From Pseudomonas baltica (lineage in GTDB: Bacteria > Pseudomonadota > Gammaproteobacteria > Pseudomonadales > Pseudomonadaceae), in NCBI RefSeq assembly GCF_014235765.1, contig NZ_JACMYH010000001.1, positions 1,302,001 through 1,366,000 of the forward strand: a DNA stretch of 64,000 bases, in the 5' to 3' direction. Position 1 is the stretch's first letter. The number at the start of each line of letters is the position of its first letter. Positions 46,649 to 55,837 of this stretch are shown piece after piece. The notes below the pieces were generated by a model. That model was not told the origin of the DNA. It made no database searches and saw only the letters and a program-made list of their open reading frames with translations. The translations under genes were made by a program, and so were the position numbers.

Positions 46649-47469
46649 GCAGGGACCGACGCGACCCTGCCGCGCTGCCGCGCCTTCTGCTTGCCGCCCT
46701 GGCGGTGCTGTTGTTGTGGCCCGGCATACGCCTGGCCGAGCTCGATCCATGGGTCCTGTTCGACCCTGCCAGCACCCAGTCCATGGGGGCCTTTCTCGCC
46801 GACTTCTGGCCGCCCGCGCATGACCCCGCGTTTCTGACGCTGCTGCTGGACGCCACCTTGCAGACCCTGGCCATCGCCACGGCCGGCATGGCCCTGGCGC
46901 TGACCTTGGCCATTCCCGCCGGCCTGCTGGCCAGCCGCGCGCTGTCGCTGTCGGCTGCCAACCTCGGCGGCCAACCCGGATGGGCTGGCACCTGCGTACG
47001 CTGGCCGGTGCGTGGCGTGTTGATTTTTCTGCGCAGCGTGCCGGAAATCGTCTGGGCCCTGCTGTTCGTCCGCGCCGTCGGCCTGGGCCCGACGGCCGGC
47101 GTGCTGGCCATCGCCATCACCTACGCCGGCATGCTCGGCAAGGTGTATGCCGAGATCTGTGAGTCGGTCGACCAGCGCCCGGCCCAGGCGCTGCTGCGCG
47201 CCGGCGCCGGCCGGCTGGCTGCGTTCGCCTACGGCATTCTCCCGGCCGCTGCCGCCGAGCTGACCTCCTACACCGTGTACCGCTGGGAATGCGCCGTGCG
47301 CGCCTCGGTGGTGATGGGCTTCGTCGGCGCCGGCGGGCTGGGCCAGCAGATCGACCTGTCGATGCGCATGTTCGCCTCGGCCGAGGTGGCCAGCATGCTG
47401 CTGACGTTCATCGCCCTGGTGTTGCTCGCGGATCTGCTCAGTCGCCTGCTCAGGGGACGCTTCGCATGA
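46642..47469 (+). CDS. ABC importer permease 1 (PhnE-like)
   Basis: 275 residues with about six helices and a BPD-transport core: [21 protein letters not shown], the EAA-type loop near [29 protein letters not shown], and [20 protein letters not shown]. The ATG lies 7 bases inside the ATPase gene. It is a paralogue of the next gene (shared FVGAGGLGQ). Confidence 0.88.
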   Translation: MLSRDRRDPAALPRLLLAALAVLLLWPGIRLAELDPWVLFDPASTQSMGAFLADFWPPAHDPAFLTLLLDATLQTLAIATAGMALALTLAIPAGLLASRALSLSAANLGGQPGWAGTCVRWPVRGVLIFLRSVPEIVWALLFVRAVGLGPTAGVLAIAITYAGMLGKVYAEICESVDQRPAQALLRAGAGRLAAFAYGILPAAAAELTSYTVYRWECAVRASVVMGFVGAGGLGQQIDLSMRMFASAEVASMLLTFIALVLLADLLSRLLRGRFA

Positions 47470-48233
47470 GGCGCCTAAGCAACCTGCTGCTGGTGCTGGC
47501 GATGGTGCTGGCGGTGGTCGGCTCCTTCGTCTATCTGGGGCTGGACCTGTTCACCCTGGGCAATGTCGACAGCCTGCGGCACATGACCAGCTACGCGGCA
47601 CGCTTCATGTCGCCTGACCTCAGTGCTACCCACCTGCGGGCGGTGGGCCATGGCGCGCTGGAAACCCTGGCGATGTCGGCGTTGGGCACGCTGCTGGCGG
47701 CGCTCGCCGGTCTGCTGCTGGCCATCCCCGCAGCCGGGCGCCTGGGCTGGCTGGCGCAAGGCGTGACAAAACTGGTGCTCAATGCCCTGCGGGCCATTCC
47801 CGAACTGGTCTGGGCGGTGTTGATGGTGCTAGCCGCAGGCCTGGGGCCGAATGCCGGCACCCTGGCCCTGGCGCTGCACACCGCCGGGGTCCTCGGCCGT
47901 CTGTTTGCCGAGGCCCTGGAAAACACCCCTGCCGCACCCGCCGCCGCCATCCGCCTGCAGGGCGGCAATGCCTGGCTGGCCTTCTGTTACGGCACCTTGC
48001 CCAATCTGTGGCCGCAACTGCTGGCCTACACCCTGTACCGCTGGGAAAACAACATCCGCATGGCCAGCATCCTCGGTTTCGTCGGTGCCGGCGGGCTGGG
48101 ACAGATGCTCTACGTGAGCCTGAGCCTGTTCCAGGAAGCACGGGCCAGCACGCTCATTCTGGCCATGCTGGCCCTGGTGCTGGCGGTGGATGCCTTGAGC
48201 GGCTGGATGCGCCAGCGCTGGATTCGCCTGTAG
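47466..48233 (+). CDS. ABC importer permease 2 (PhnE-like)
   Basis: 255 residues, about six helices: [67 protein letters not shown]. Four-base ATGA overlap with permease 1. Two separate permeases make a heterodimeric channel. Last gene of the four-gene importer operon. Confidence 0.88.
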   Translation: MRRLSNLLLVLAMVLAVVGSFVYLGLDLFTLGNVDSLRHMTSYAARFMSPDLSATHLRAVGHGALETLAMSALGTLLAALAGLLLAIPAAGRLGWLAQGVTKLVLNALRAIPELVWAVLMVLAAGLGPNAGTLALALHTAGVLGRLFAEALENTPAAPAAAIRLQGGNAWLAFCYGTLPNLWPQLLAYTLYRWENNIRMASILGFVGAGGLGQMLYVSLSLFQEARASTLILAMLALVLAVDALSGWMRQRWIRL

Positions 48234-48291
48234 CCAGGCCGTGCTGACCGCAAGCGGCATTCGACCTTGGTGTATTTCGACATTAGTCGCG

Positions 48292-48321
48292 TTGACAAGA
48301 TCGCCGAGAGCTGTCGATAAT
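48292..48321 (+). promoter_or_regulatory. Promoter of the uronate operon
   Basis: TTGACA (48292-48297) and GATAAT (48316-48321) with an 18-base spacer, 57 bases before the uronate dehydrogenase ATG. The -35 is perfect. Confidence 0.7.
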
Positions 48322-48328
48322 CCGAAAT

Positions 48329-48340
48329 AAGTCATACGAC
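48329..48340. promoter_or_regulatory. GntR/FadR-type operator overlapping the transcription start
   Basis: AAGTCATACGAC reads TCGTATGACTT on the other strand and fits the FadR-subfamily pattern t.GTmNkACy. It lies just after the -10, so a bound repressor would block transcription until the uronate or a product is present. No GntR gene is in the window. Confidence 0.5.
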
Positions 48341-48378
48341 AACAGATGACAAAATAATAACGATAAAAGGACTCGCTC

Positions 48379-49224
48379 ATGACAGGCACTCACTCCGTCC
48401 AGAATCCCTTCGATCGCCTTCTCCTGACCGGCGCCGCCGGCGGTCTGGGGAAGGTGCTGCGAGAAAGTCTGAAACCCTTCGCCCGCACCCTGCGGCTCTC
48501 CGATATCGTCCCGCTTCCCGCCTCTACCAATACAGCTACTCGTTCCGATACCCAGGAAGAATTCCAGTTGTGCGATCTCGCCGACAAGCAGGCAGTGCAC
48601 GAGCTGGTGCAGGGCGTGGACGCCATCGTGCATTTTGGCGGGGTGTCGGTGGAGCACGCGTTCGAAGACATCCTGGGGCCCAATATCTGCGGGGTCTTCC
48701 ACATCTACGAAGCCGCACGCCGGCATGGCGTCAAGCGCGTGGTGTTCGCCAGCTCCAACCATGTGATAGGTTTCTACAAGCAGGACCAGACCATCGACGC
48801 CCATTCGCCCCGGCGTCCGGACAGCTACTACGGCCTGTCCAAGTCCTACGGCGAAGACCTGGCAACGTTCTACTTCGATCGCTACGGCATCGAAACCGTC
48901 AGCATCCGCATCGGCTCTTCGTTCCCCGAGCCGGCCAATCGCCGAATGATGAGCACCTGGCTTAGTTTCGACGACCTGACCCGCCTCATCGAGCTGAGCC
49001 TGTTCACCCCGGACGTCGGCCACACGGTGGTCTACGGGGCTTCGGCCAACCGTGATCTGTGGTGGGACAACCGTTTTGCCGCGCACCTGGGCTTCACACC
49101 CAAGGACAGCTCGGAAGTGTTCCGCGACAAGATCGAAGCCCAGCCGATGCCTGCCGCCGACGACCCGGCGAGGGTCTATCAGGGCGGCGCCTTCGTGGCC
49201 GCCGGGCCGTTTGGCGACAACTGA
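48379..49224 (+). CDS. udh: Uronate dehydrogenase
   Basis: 281-residue extended SDR that oxidises galacturonate or glucuronate with NAD to the aldarolactone. The nucleotide motif is LLTGAAGGLGKVLRESL (GxxGxxG), the active site YYGLSKSYGEDL (YxxxK), and VVFASSNHVIGFYKQDQT is typical of the family. Ribosome site AAAAGGACTCGCTC. It leads an operon with a TRAP importer, so uptake and first oxidation are coupled; later aldarate enzymes must lie elsewhere. Confidence 0.92.
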   Translation: MTGTHSVQNPFDRLLLTGAAGGLGKVLRESLKPFARTLRLSDIVPLPASTNTATRSDTQEEFQLCDLADKQAVHELVQGVDAIVHFGGVSVEHAFEDILGPNICGVFHIYEAARRHGVKRVVFASSNHVIGFYKQDQTIDAHSPRRPDSYYGLSKSYGEDLATFYFDRYGIETVSIRIGSSFPEPANRRMMSTWLSFDDLTRLIELSLFTPDVGHTVVYGASANRDLWWDNRFAAHLGFTPKDSSEVFRDKIEAQPMPAADDPARVYQGGAFVAAGPFGDN

Positions 49225-49266
49225 ATCCTTTGCGACTTTAAAACAACAACAACGCTGGAGTTATCC

Positions 49267-50250
49267 ATGGATTTCAAACGCACGTTACTCGTAGCCGCTC
49301 TCCCGCTCGCCTTCTGCCTGTCCGGGCTGGCGCAGGCCGAGATCAAGATTAAGTTCGCCGAAGTGCACCCGGCCGGCTACCCGCCGGTGGTGGCCGAGCA
49401 GGCCATGGGCAAGAAACTCGAAGAGCAGAGCAAGGGCGAGATCAGCTTCAAGATGTTCGCAGGCGGTGTACTGGGTTCCGAGAAGGAAGTGGTCGAGCAG
49501 GTGCAGAGCAACGCGGTGCAGATGACCCGCGTGAGCCTGGGCATCGTCGGCCCGGTAGTACCGGACGTGAACGTGTTCAACCTGCCGTTCATTTTCCGCG
49601 ACCAGGCCCACATGCGCAGCATCATCGACGGCGAGATCGGTCAGGAGATTCTCGACAAGATCACCAACTCCGAATTCAACCTGGTCGCGCTGGGCTGGAT
49701 GGATGGCGGTACGCGCAACCTCTACACCAAGAAGCCGGTACGGCAGATCAGTGACCTGAAGGGCATGAAGATCCGCGTGCAAGGCAACCCGGTGTTCATC
49801 GACACCATCAACCAGATGGGCGGCAACGGCATCGCCATGGCCACCGGCGAGATCTTCAGCGCCCTGCAGACCGGCGTGATCGACGGCGCCGAGAACAACC
49901 CGCCGACCATGCTCGAACACAACCACTACCAGAACGCCAAGTTCTACACGCTCACCGAACACCTGATCCTGCCCGAGCCCATCGTGATGTCGAAGATCAC
50001 CTGGAACAAGCTCAACCCGGAGCAACAGGCGCTGGTGAAAAAGCTCTCTCGCGAAGCACAAATGGAAGAGCGTGTGCTGTGGGACAAGAAATCCAGCGAA
50101 GCCGAAGCCAAGCTCAAGGCCGGTGGCGTGGAGTTCATCACCCTCACGCCCGAGCAGAAGAAAGCCTTCTACGACGCGACCCAGCCGGTGCGCGACAAGT
50201 ACGGCGCGCCGTACAAAGAGTTGATCACCCGCATCGAAGCCGTCAAGTAA
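49267..50250 (+). CDS. dctP: TRAP transporter substrate-binding protein DctP (uronate type)
   Basis: 327 residues. The signal peptide ends SGLAQAEIK (cleavage near residue 23). DctP/SiaP-type fold with the substrate-carboxylate Arg motif KGMKIRVQGNPVF and the QTGVIDGAENNPP segment. Ribosome site GGAGTTATCC. Its place after udh points to a hexuronate ligand. Confidence 0.92.
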   Translation: MDFKRTLLVAALPLAFCLSGLAQAEIKIKFAEVHPAGYPPVVAEQAMGKKLEEQSKGEISFKMFAGGVLGSEKEVVEQVQSNAVQMTRVSLGIVGPVVPDVNVFNLPFIFRDQAHMRSIIDGEIGQEILDKITNSEFNLVALGWMDGGTRNLYTKKPVRQISDLKGMKIRVQGNPVFIDTINQMGGNGIAMATGEIFSALQTGVIDGAENNPPTMLEHNHYQNAKFYTLTEHLILPEPIVMSKITWNKLNPEQQALVKKLSREAQMEERVLWDKKSSEAEAKLKAGGVEFITLTPEQKKAFYDATQPVRDKYGAPYKELITRIEAVK

Positions 50251-50269
50251 GTCTGTCCGTCAACACCAC

Positions 50270-50297
50270 GGGGGACCGGGCATTTGCCCGCTCCCCC
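50270..50297 (+). other. Intercistronic hairpin between dctP and dctQ
   Basis: GGGGG-AC-CGGGC-ATTT-GCCCG-CT-CCCCC: two 5-bp GC helices with a small internal loop. Such hairpins after binding-protein genes often protect the upstream mRNA and give more binding protein than membrane subunits. Confidence 0.55.
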
Positions 50298-50314
50298 GCC
50301 GCTGGGTGAGCCTC

Positions 50315-50842
50315 ATGAAAAACACTGTGCTGCGTTTCAACGACCTGCTTTACCGGGTGTGCATCGGGATCGCCGGCTTGTCGGTCCTGACCATGACCCT
50401 GATCATTCCATGGGGCATCTTTACTCGCTACGCGCTGGGCAGCGGTTCCAGTTGGCCGGAGCCGGTGGCGATCCTGCTGATGGTGGTCTTCACCTTCTTC
50501 GGCGCCGCCGCCAGCTACCGCGCCGGCGCGCACATGGCCGTGGCCATGGCCGTGGACCGCATGCCGGCGCAGGTTCGCCGAGTGGCGGCATTCGCGGTTC
50601 AGCTGCTGATGGCGGTGGTCGCGCTGTTCATGATTTTCAAGGGCTTCAAGCTGTGCGCCAACACCTGGAACCAGTACCTGGGTGAAGTTCCTTCCATGCG
50701 GGTAGGCATTTCCTACCTGCCCATCCCGATCGGCGGCATCGTGACTTTGGTCTTCATCCTGGAAAAGCTGTTCCTGGGTGACCAAAGCCACCGCGCCGTG
50801 ATGCGGTTCGACGTCGTAGAAGCCAGTGAAGGTACTGCGTAA
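50315..50842 (+). CDS. dctQ: TRAP transporter small permease DctQ
   Basis: 175 residues, four helices: NDLLYRVCIGIAGLSVLTMT, FTRYALGSGSSWPEPVAILLMVVFTFFGAA (part), and a C-terminal helix pair. The ATG at 50315 follows GGGTGAG; a GTG at 50306 would add three residues. Small subunit of the uronate TRAP importer. Confidence 0.9.
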   Translation: MKNTVLRFNDLLYRVCIGIAGLSVLTMTLIIPWGIFTRYALGSGSSWPEPVAILLMVVFTFFGAAASYRAGAHMAVAMAVDRMPAQVRRVAAFAVQLLMAVVALFMIFKGFKLCANTWNQYLGEVPSMRVGISYLPIPIGGIVTLVFILEKLFLGDQSHRAVMRFDVVEASEGTA

Positions 50843-52123
50843 ATGGATGCTCTCATACTGTTGGGCAGCTTCATCGCCTTGATCCTGGTGGGCATGCCGG
50901 TGGCCTATGCGCTGGGTCTGTCGGCGCTGATCGGAGCCTGGTGGATCGACATCCCGGCCGATGCGCTGATGATCCAGATCGCCGGTGGGGTGAACAAATT
51001 CTCGCTGCTGGCCATTCCGTTCTTCGTGCTGGCCGGTGCGATCATGGCCGAAGGCGGCATGTCGCGCCGGCTGGTAGCCTTCGCCGGGGTGCTGGTGGGT
51101 TTCGTGCGCGGTGGGTTGTCACTGGTCAACATCGTCGCTTCGACCTTTTTCGGCGCCATCTCCGGCTCGTCGGTCGCCGATACCGCGTCGGTGGGTTCGG
51201 TGTTGATTCCGGAAATGGAACGGGCCGGCTATCCGCGTGATTTCTCCACGGCCGTAACCGTCAGCGGCTCGGTCCAGGCCCTGCTGACGCCACCTAGCCA
51301 CAACTCGGTGCTGTACTCGCTGGCCGCTGGCGGCTCGGTGTCGATCGCTTCGCTGTTCATGGCCGGGATCATGCCAGGGCTGTTGCTCAGTGCGGTGATG
51401 ATGGGCTTGTGCATGATCTTTGCGCGCAAGCGCAACTATCCCAAGGGCGAAGTCATTCCGATGCGCCAGGCGCTTAAGATCGCCGGTGAGGCATTGTGGG
51501 GAATGATGGCGCTGGTGATCATTCTCGGCGGCATTCTCTCGGGCGTGTTCACCGCGACCGAATCGGCAGCCATCGCCGTGTTGTGGTCGTTCTTCGTGAC
51601 CATGTTCATCTACCGCGACTACAAGTGGCGCGACCTGCCCAAGCTGATGCACCGGGCGGCACGGACCATTTCCATCGTGATGATTCTGATCGGTTTCGCT
51701 GCCAGTTTCGGGTACATCCTGACGCTGATGGAAATCCCGATGAAGATCACCACGGCGTTCCTGACGCTGTCGGACAACCGCTACGTGATCCTGATGTGCA
51801 TCAACGTGATGCTGCTGATGCTGGGCACGATCATGGACATGGCGCCGTTGATTCTGATCCTGACACCGATCCTGTTGCCGGTGATCGTCAGCGTGGGTGT
51901 GGATCCGGTGCATTTCGGCATGATCATGCTGGTCAACCTGGGCATAGGCCTGATCACACCGCCGGTGGGTGCGGTGCTGTTCGTCGGTGCGGCGGTCGGC
52001 AAGGTGACCATCGAAGCCACGGTCAAGGCGCTGCTGCCGTTCTACCTGGCGCTGTTCATGGTGCTGATGCTGGTCACCTACGTTCCGGCCATCTCCCTCT
52101 GGCTGCCGAGTGTGGTGTTGTAA
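50843..52123 (+). CDS. dctM: TRAP transporter large permease DctM
   Basis: 426 residues, about 12 helices, sodium-driven transport subunit: FFGAISGSSVADTASVGSVLIPEM, TPPSHNSVLYSLAAGGSVSI, and PPVGAVLFVGAAVGKVTIE. Its ATG directly follows the dctQ stop codon. Last gene of udh-dctPQM. Confidence 0.93.
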   Translation: MDALILLGSFIALILVGMPVAYALGLSALIGAWWIDIPADALMIQIAGGVNKFSLLAIPFFVLAGAIMAEGGMSRRLVAFAGVLVGFVRGGLSLVNIVASTFFGAISGSSVADTASVGSVLIPEMERAGYPRDFSTAVTVSGSVQALLTPPSHNSVLYSLAAGGSVSIASLFMAGIMPGLLLSAVMMGLCMIFARKRNYPKGEVIPMRQALKIAGEALWGMMALVIILGGILSGVFTATESAAIAVLWSFFVTMFIYRDYKWRDLPKLMHRAARTISIVMILIGFAASFGYILTLMEIPMKITTAFLTLSDNRYVILMCINVMLLMLGTIMDMAPLILILTPILLPVIVSVGVDPVHFGMIMLVNLGIGLITPPVGAVLFVGAAVGKVTIEATVKALLPFYLALFMVLMLVTYVPAISLWLPSVVL

Positions 52124-52134
52124 ATCCAAGTATT

Positions 52135-52155
52135 GCGGGGTGTCCAACACCCTGC
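52135..52155 (+). terminator. GC hairpin after dctM
   Basis: GCGGGGTGT pairs with ACACCCTGC (one G-T pair) around CCA, 11 bases after the dctM stop. No T run, so it is a possible weak terminator or an mRNA 3' end stabiliser. Confidence 0.4.
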
Positions 52156-52181
52156 AACGAACCGATGCACTGAAATCCCTT

Positions 52182-52945
52182 GTAGCAGCGGCGCAAGCCG
52201 CGTCGGCGGTGCGTGCTATCCGCCTGTCACATCGCGGCGTATCCGGACGCGGCTTGCGCCGCTGCTACAGGGGGACGGAGGTGTTCCTCAAGGGCCTTCG
52301 TAGGAGCGGTCCGTGGCCGCGAAGTTGTCGCCGCGGTGTGCCAGACCATCCGCGGTGCCCTTTCGCGGCCGATGACCGCTCCTACGGGGAGTGCAGGCGC
52401 GTCGGCGGACACACACCCCCGCAGCCCCTGTAGCAGCGGCGCAAGCCGCGTCGGCGGTGCATGCTATCCGGCTGTCACACCGCGGCGTGTTCGGACGCGG
52501 CTCGCGCCGCTGCTACAGGGGACACAGGCGTGCCTGCAGGGCCTTCGTAGAAGCGGTCTGTGGCCGCGAAGCCGTCGCCGCGGTGTGCCAGATAATCCAC
52601 AGCGCCCCTTCGCGGCCAATGACCGCTCCTACGGGGAGTGCAGGCGCCCCCACACACCCCCGCAGCCCTGTAGCAGCGGCGCAAGCCGCGTCAGCGGTGC
52701 ATGCTATCCGGCTGTCACACCGCGGCGTATTCGGACGCGGCTCGCGCCGCTGCTACAGGGGATGGAGGCGTGCCTGCAGGGCCTTCGTAGGAGCGGTCTA
52801 TGGCCGCGAAGCCGTCGTCGTGGTGTGTCAGATAATCCACAGCGCCCCTTCGCGGCCATTGACCGCTCCTACGGGGAGTGCAGGCGCGTCGGCGGACACA
52901 CACCCCCGCAGCCCCTGTAGCAGCGGCGCGAGCCGCGTCGGCGGT
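52182..52945. repeat. Composite array of two alternating REPIN families, about 245-bp period
   Basis: The 863-base gap 52124-52986 holds three units and a partial fourth, starting with GTAGCAGCGGCGCAAGCCGC at 52182, 52430, 52670 and 52917 (spacings 248, 240, 247). Each unit joins one REPIN of the GTAGCAGCGGCG family to one of the CGTAGGAGCGGTC family (inverted partner CGCGGCCRATGACCGCTCCT), separated by a C-rich linker. Units drift by small changes only. No gene is seen. Confidence 0.93.
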
Positions 52946-52986
52946 GCATGCGATACCCGCGGGCTTTGGAGGGTTGGCCTGGTCGA

Positions 52987-55557
52987 TCAACGCGCGCAAC
53001 TGGCCAGCAGCAGCTCTTCGAACCGCGCGCCGTCCAGGGGCCGACTCAAGTAATAACCCTGGCCCTCGTCGCAGGCCACCGAATCCAGCAGCTGCAGCTG
53101 TTCCAGCGTTTCCACGCCTTCGGCCGTCACCGTCAGCGACAGTGCCCGACCCAGGCCGATCACCGCCTCGATGATGGCCAGGTCGGGTTGGCTGTCGCCC
53201 AGCCGGCCGACGAAACTGCGGTCGATCTTGAGCCCATCGAAGGGAAACGTGCGCAGGTAGCTCAGCGATGAATAGCCGGTGCCGAAATCATCCATGGCCA
53301 GCCGGACGCCGAGGCCCTTCAGCGCTCTCATCAGGGTCAACGCATTGTCGGCATCTTCGAGCATCACGCTTTCGGTAACCTCAAGCTCCAGCCTCGCCGC
53401 CGTCAGGCCCGACCTCAACAAGGCGGCCCTGACCCGCTCCACCAATTGTCCGCCCTGGAACTCCTTGGAAGACACGTTGACCGACACGAACAGCTCTTCA
53501 GGCCATTGACTGGCCTGCCGGCAGGCCGCGTTCATCACCCAGTCGCCAAGTGCGGTGATCAAGCCCGTGTCTTCGGCGATCGGAATGAATGCATCAGGCG
53601 CCAGCAGGCCACGCTGTGGATGCTGCCAGCGCACCAGCGCCTCGGCCCCGACCATCTGGCCGTCGGCAATGCGGAAGCGCGGCTGGTATTGCAGGCATAA
53701 CTCGCCATGCTTGATCGCATAGCGCAGGTCGCTTTCCAGGCGCCGACGTTCGATGATCCGCTCATTCATGTCGCCATCATAGAAACGCCAGGTGCCGCGC
53801 CCGCTCGCCTTCGCCTCGTACAAAGCGATGTCCGAATAGCGCAGCAGTTCAGGGGCGTGCGCCGCATCGCCCGGCGACACGGCAATGCCGATACTGGCGC
53901 TGACATGGATGTCCTGGTCGTCGACCTCGATGACCTGCTCGATCAGCTCGATCAGCCGTCGACACAGTGCCTCGATCTCCGCATGCCCGACCGCGCCCGC
54001 CACGACCATGACGAACTCGTCGCCACCGACCCGGGCGACGATGTCCTGGCTGCGCACGCATTGCCTGATGCGCTCGCCGATCTGGTACAGCACGCGGTCG
54101 CCGGTAGCATGGCCGAGCAGGTCGTTGACCGGCTTGAACCGATCCAGGTCGATGGTCAGCATGACCAGGGGCTGGCGGGCGGCGAGCGCGTTTTCCAGAC
54201 GGCTTTCCAGGTAGTCGCGCAACTGGCTGCGGTTGGGCAGGCCGGTCAGCACGTCATGGCGCGACAGGTACTCGACCCGTCGCCGCGCGTCGATCTCCTC
54301 GGTGACATCGGTGGCGGTACCCCGAAAGCCTTGATCGCCGATGGTCCGCGCAGCGATCCGCGCCGTACGCCGTTGCCGATGCACGTCCATATAGCTGCAT
54401 TCGGTGGTCAGGTTGCCCTGCCCTGGATTGCCGCGCAGCCACGCCAGGAGCGTGCCCTGGGGCAATTCGACCAGGTCGTCGATCGAGATGCCCAGCCATT
54501 GCGCCTTGCCCACGCCAGTGACCGTCTCGAAGCGGTCGGACAGGTAGGTGACATGACCATCGCCATCGGTTTCCCAGATCCAGTCGGAGCTGGCTTCGGC
54601 TACGTCGCGAAAGCGCGACTCGCTCAGCGCCAGCGCCACCTGGCTGTCGCGCAGCAGTTCGTGGCTGCCGTCCAGGGCGCGCGCAGCGCGGGTATTGCGC
54701 CGCAGCATGACCCAGGTCATGCCGAGGATGATCAGCGTCGCCAGGATGATCATGGGCAATACCACGATGATCATCTGCCGCCCAGGCCTTGCTGCGTCCC
54801 ACTGCATGTCGAAAGTCGTGCCGTGCTCGGCCGCGACCAGCGCGTGGGCAACCGTGGTGTCATCGGTACGGGCCACCCGTAGCCCGCGCAGGCCCATGCT
54901 CTCGCCGAGCGCTTGAAGCCGCTGCGGATCGAGACGATTGACCACCAGCATGACCGACGGCGGCCGGTCGTCGGTCTGCACCGTAGGGTCGGTGCTGGGC
55001 GTGATCGCTGCCGCCACGACCAGGGCCGGTGTTCCGGCCAGGCTGGTCAGTGCGGTGAAGACCTTTTCGTCGTCGGCCAGGGCGCGTGCGGCAGCGACCC
55101 ACTCATCGACGGGGCGGCCCAGCCAATCCGCAGCCGCTATGGTTTCATACTTGCCGTCGATTACCGCATACACCGAGCGGTTGCCCGGCCCTATGACGAA
55201 CGCGGCCTGGTAGCCGAAATCGTCGTACAACGCCGGACCGAAGTTTTCCCGCACATAGGCCCATTCCATGTCCACCTTGAGATGCAGGTGCCGATAGGCC
55301 TCCCCCCAGAACGAGTAGTCCTTGATGGTCAGTTGCAGGAGCCGGCGTTCGGACTCGATGCTTTTCTGCACCATCGACTGACCCTGGACGCGCTCGGTGC
55401 GATCCAGACCGTGGGCGAAATACAGGGACAGAGCGACCGCCAGTGCAAAGACCACGGCGAGGCTGGCGCAAAAGGTGACCAACGAGGTCTGCGCCAGGGC
55501 GGTGCTGCTCGCAGGCCTGGCGGGGGATGCCGGAGAGGTGAAACTGGACTTGAGCAT
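52987..55557 (-). CDS. CHASE4-PAS-GGDEF-EAL cyclic-di-GMP enzyme
   Basis: 856 residues, inner membrane. TM1 at about 27-50, a periplasmic CHASE4 domain (KSIESERRLLQLTIKDYSFWGEAYRHL region), TM2 near 270-290, PAS (about 320-430), GGDEF with intact RVGGDEF near residue 510 and the inhibitory-site region RXXD before it, then EAL with GAEALVRWQHP near 637 and DDFGTGYSSLSYLR. Both active motifs are intact, so it could make and break c-di-GMP; which dominates is not readable. The ATG at 55557 is favoured because the conserved leader begins there. Confidence 0.92.
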   Translation of the reverse strand: MLKSSFTSPASPARPASSTALAQTSLVTFCASLAVVFALAVALSLYFAHGLDRTERVQGQSMVQKSIESERRLLQLTIKDYSFWGEAYRHLHLKVDMEWAYVRENFGPALYDDFGYQAAFVIGPGNRSVYAVIDGKYETIAAADWLGRPVDEWVAAARALADDEKVFTALTSLAGTPALVVAAAITPSTDPTVQTDDRPPSVMLVVNRLDPQRLQALGESMGLRGLRVARTDDTTVAHALVAAEHGTTFDMQWDAARPGRQMIIVVLPMIILATLIILGMTWVMLRRNTRAARALDGSHELLRDSQVALALSESRFRDVAEASSDWIWETDGDGHVTYLSDRFETVTGVGKAQWLGISIDDLVELPQGTLLAWLRGNPGQGNLTTECSYMDVHRQRRTARIAARTIGDQGFRGTATDVTEEIDARRRVEYLSRHDVLTGLPNRSQLRDYLESRLENALAARQPLVMLTIDLDRFKPVNDLLGHATGDRVLYQIGERIRQCVRSQDIVARVGGDEFVMVVAGAVGHAEIEALCRRLIELIEQVIEVDDQDIHVSASIGIAVSPGDAAHAPELLRYSDIALYEAKASGRGTWRFYDGDMNERIIERRRLESDLRYAIKHGELCLQYQPRFRIADGQMVGAEALVRWQHPQRGLLAPDAFIPIAEDTGLITALGDWVMNAACRQASQWPEELFVSVNVSSKEFQGGQLVERVRAALLRSGLTAARLELEVTESVMLEDADNALTLMRALKGLGVRLAMDDFGTGYSSLSYLRTFPFDGLKIDRSFVGRLGDSQPDLAIIEAVIGLGRALSLTVTAEGVETLEQLQLLDSVACDEGQGYYLSRPLDGARFEELLLASCAR

Positions 55558-55636
55558 GGATGGCCTGAAAGAGAATGCGCGGAACCGATACAAGGCTATC
55601 GGCCAGCCGCGCGCTTCCATGAACACCTAGGCTCTT

Positions 55637-55716
55637 GCCAAAGCAGACTCATATGGCCAGCAGCAGATTCATGTGGGCAGCAGCAGATTCATGTGACCAG
55701 CAGCAGATTCATGTGG
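55637..55716. repeat. Four tandem 20-bp repeats
   Basis: CCAGCAGCAGATTCATGTGG occurs at 55657 and 55697, with near copies at 55677 (GCAGCAGCAGATTCATGTGA) and a diverged one at 55637. The last copy runs into the REPIN at 55712. They lie upstream of the c-di-GMP gene. Confidence 0.85.
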
Positions 55717-55779
55717 GAGCGGGCTCTGCCCGCGAAGAGGTCCACGCTGGCCTCTTCGCGGGCAGAGCCCGCTCCCACA
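55712..55779. repeat. REPIN with perfect 29-bp arms and 10-base loop
   Basis: 55712-55740 and 55751-55779 are exact reverse complements (core GGGAGCGGGCTCTGCCCGCG), with loop TCCACGCTGG. It lies between nhaA and the c-di-GMP gene and could act as a strong hairpin downstream of nhaA. Confidence 0.9.
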
Positions 55780-55837
55780 AAAGCCAGAACTAGCTCAAGC
55801 CTCCCACAGAAGCTAGCACTAGCTCAGGCCTTCGGTA

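Noticed and set aside
52213..53053. Open frames of 220-235 residues across the composite array
   Set aside because: They are translations of repeats in shifted frames, without start context or any family similarity.
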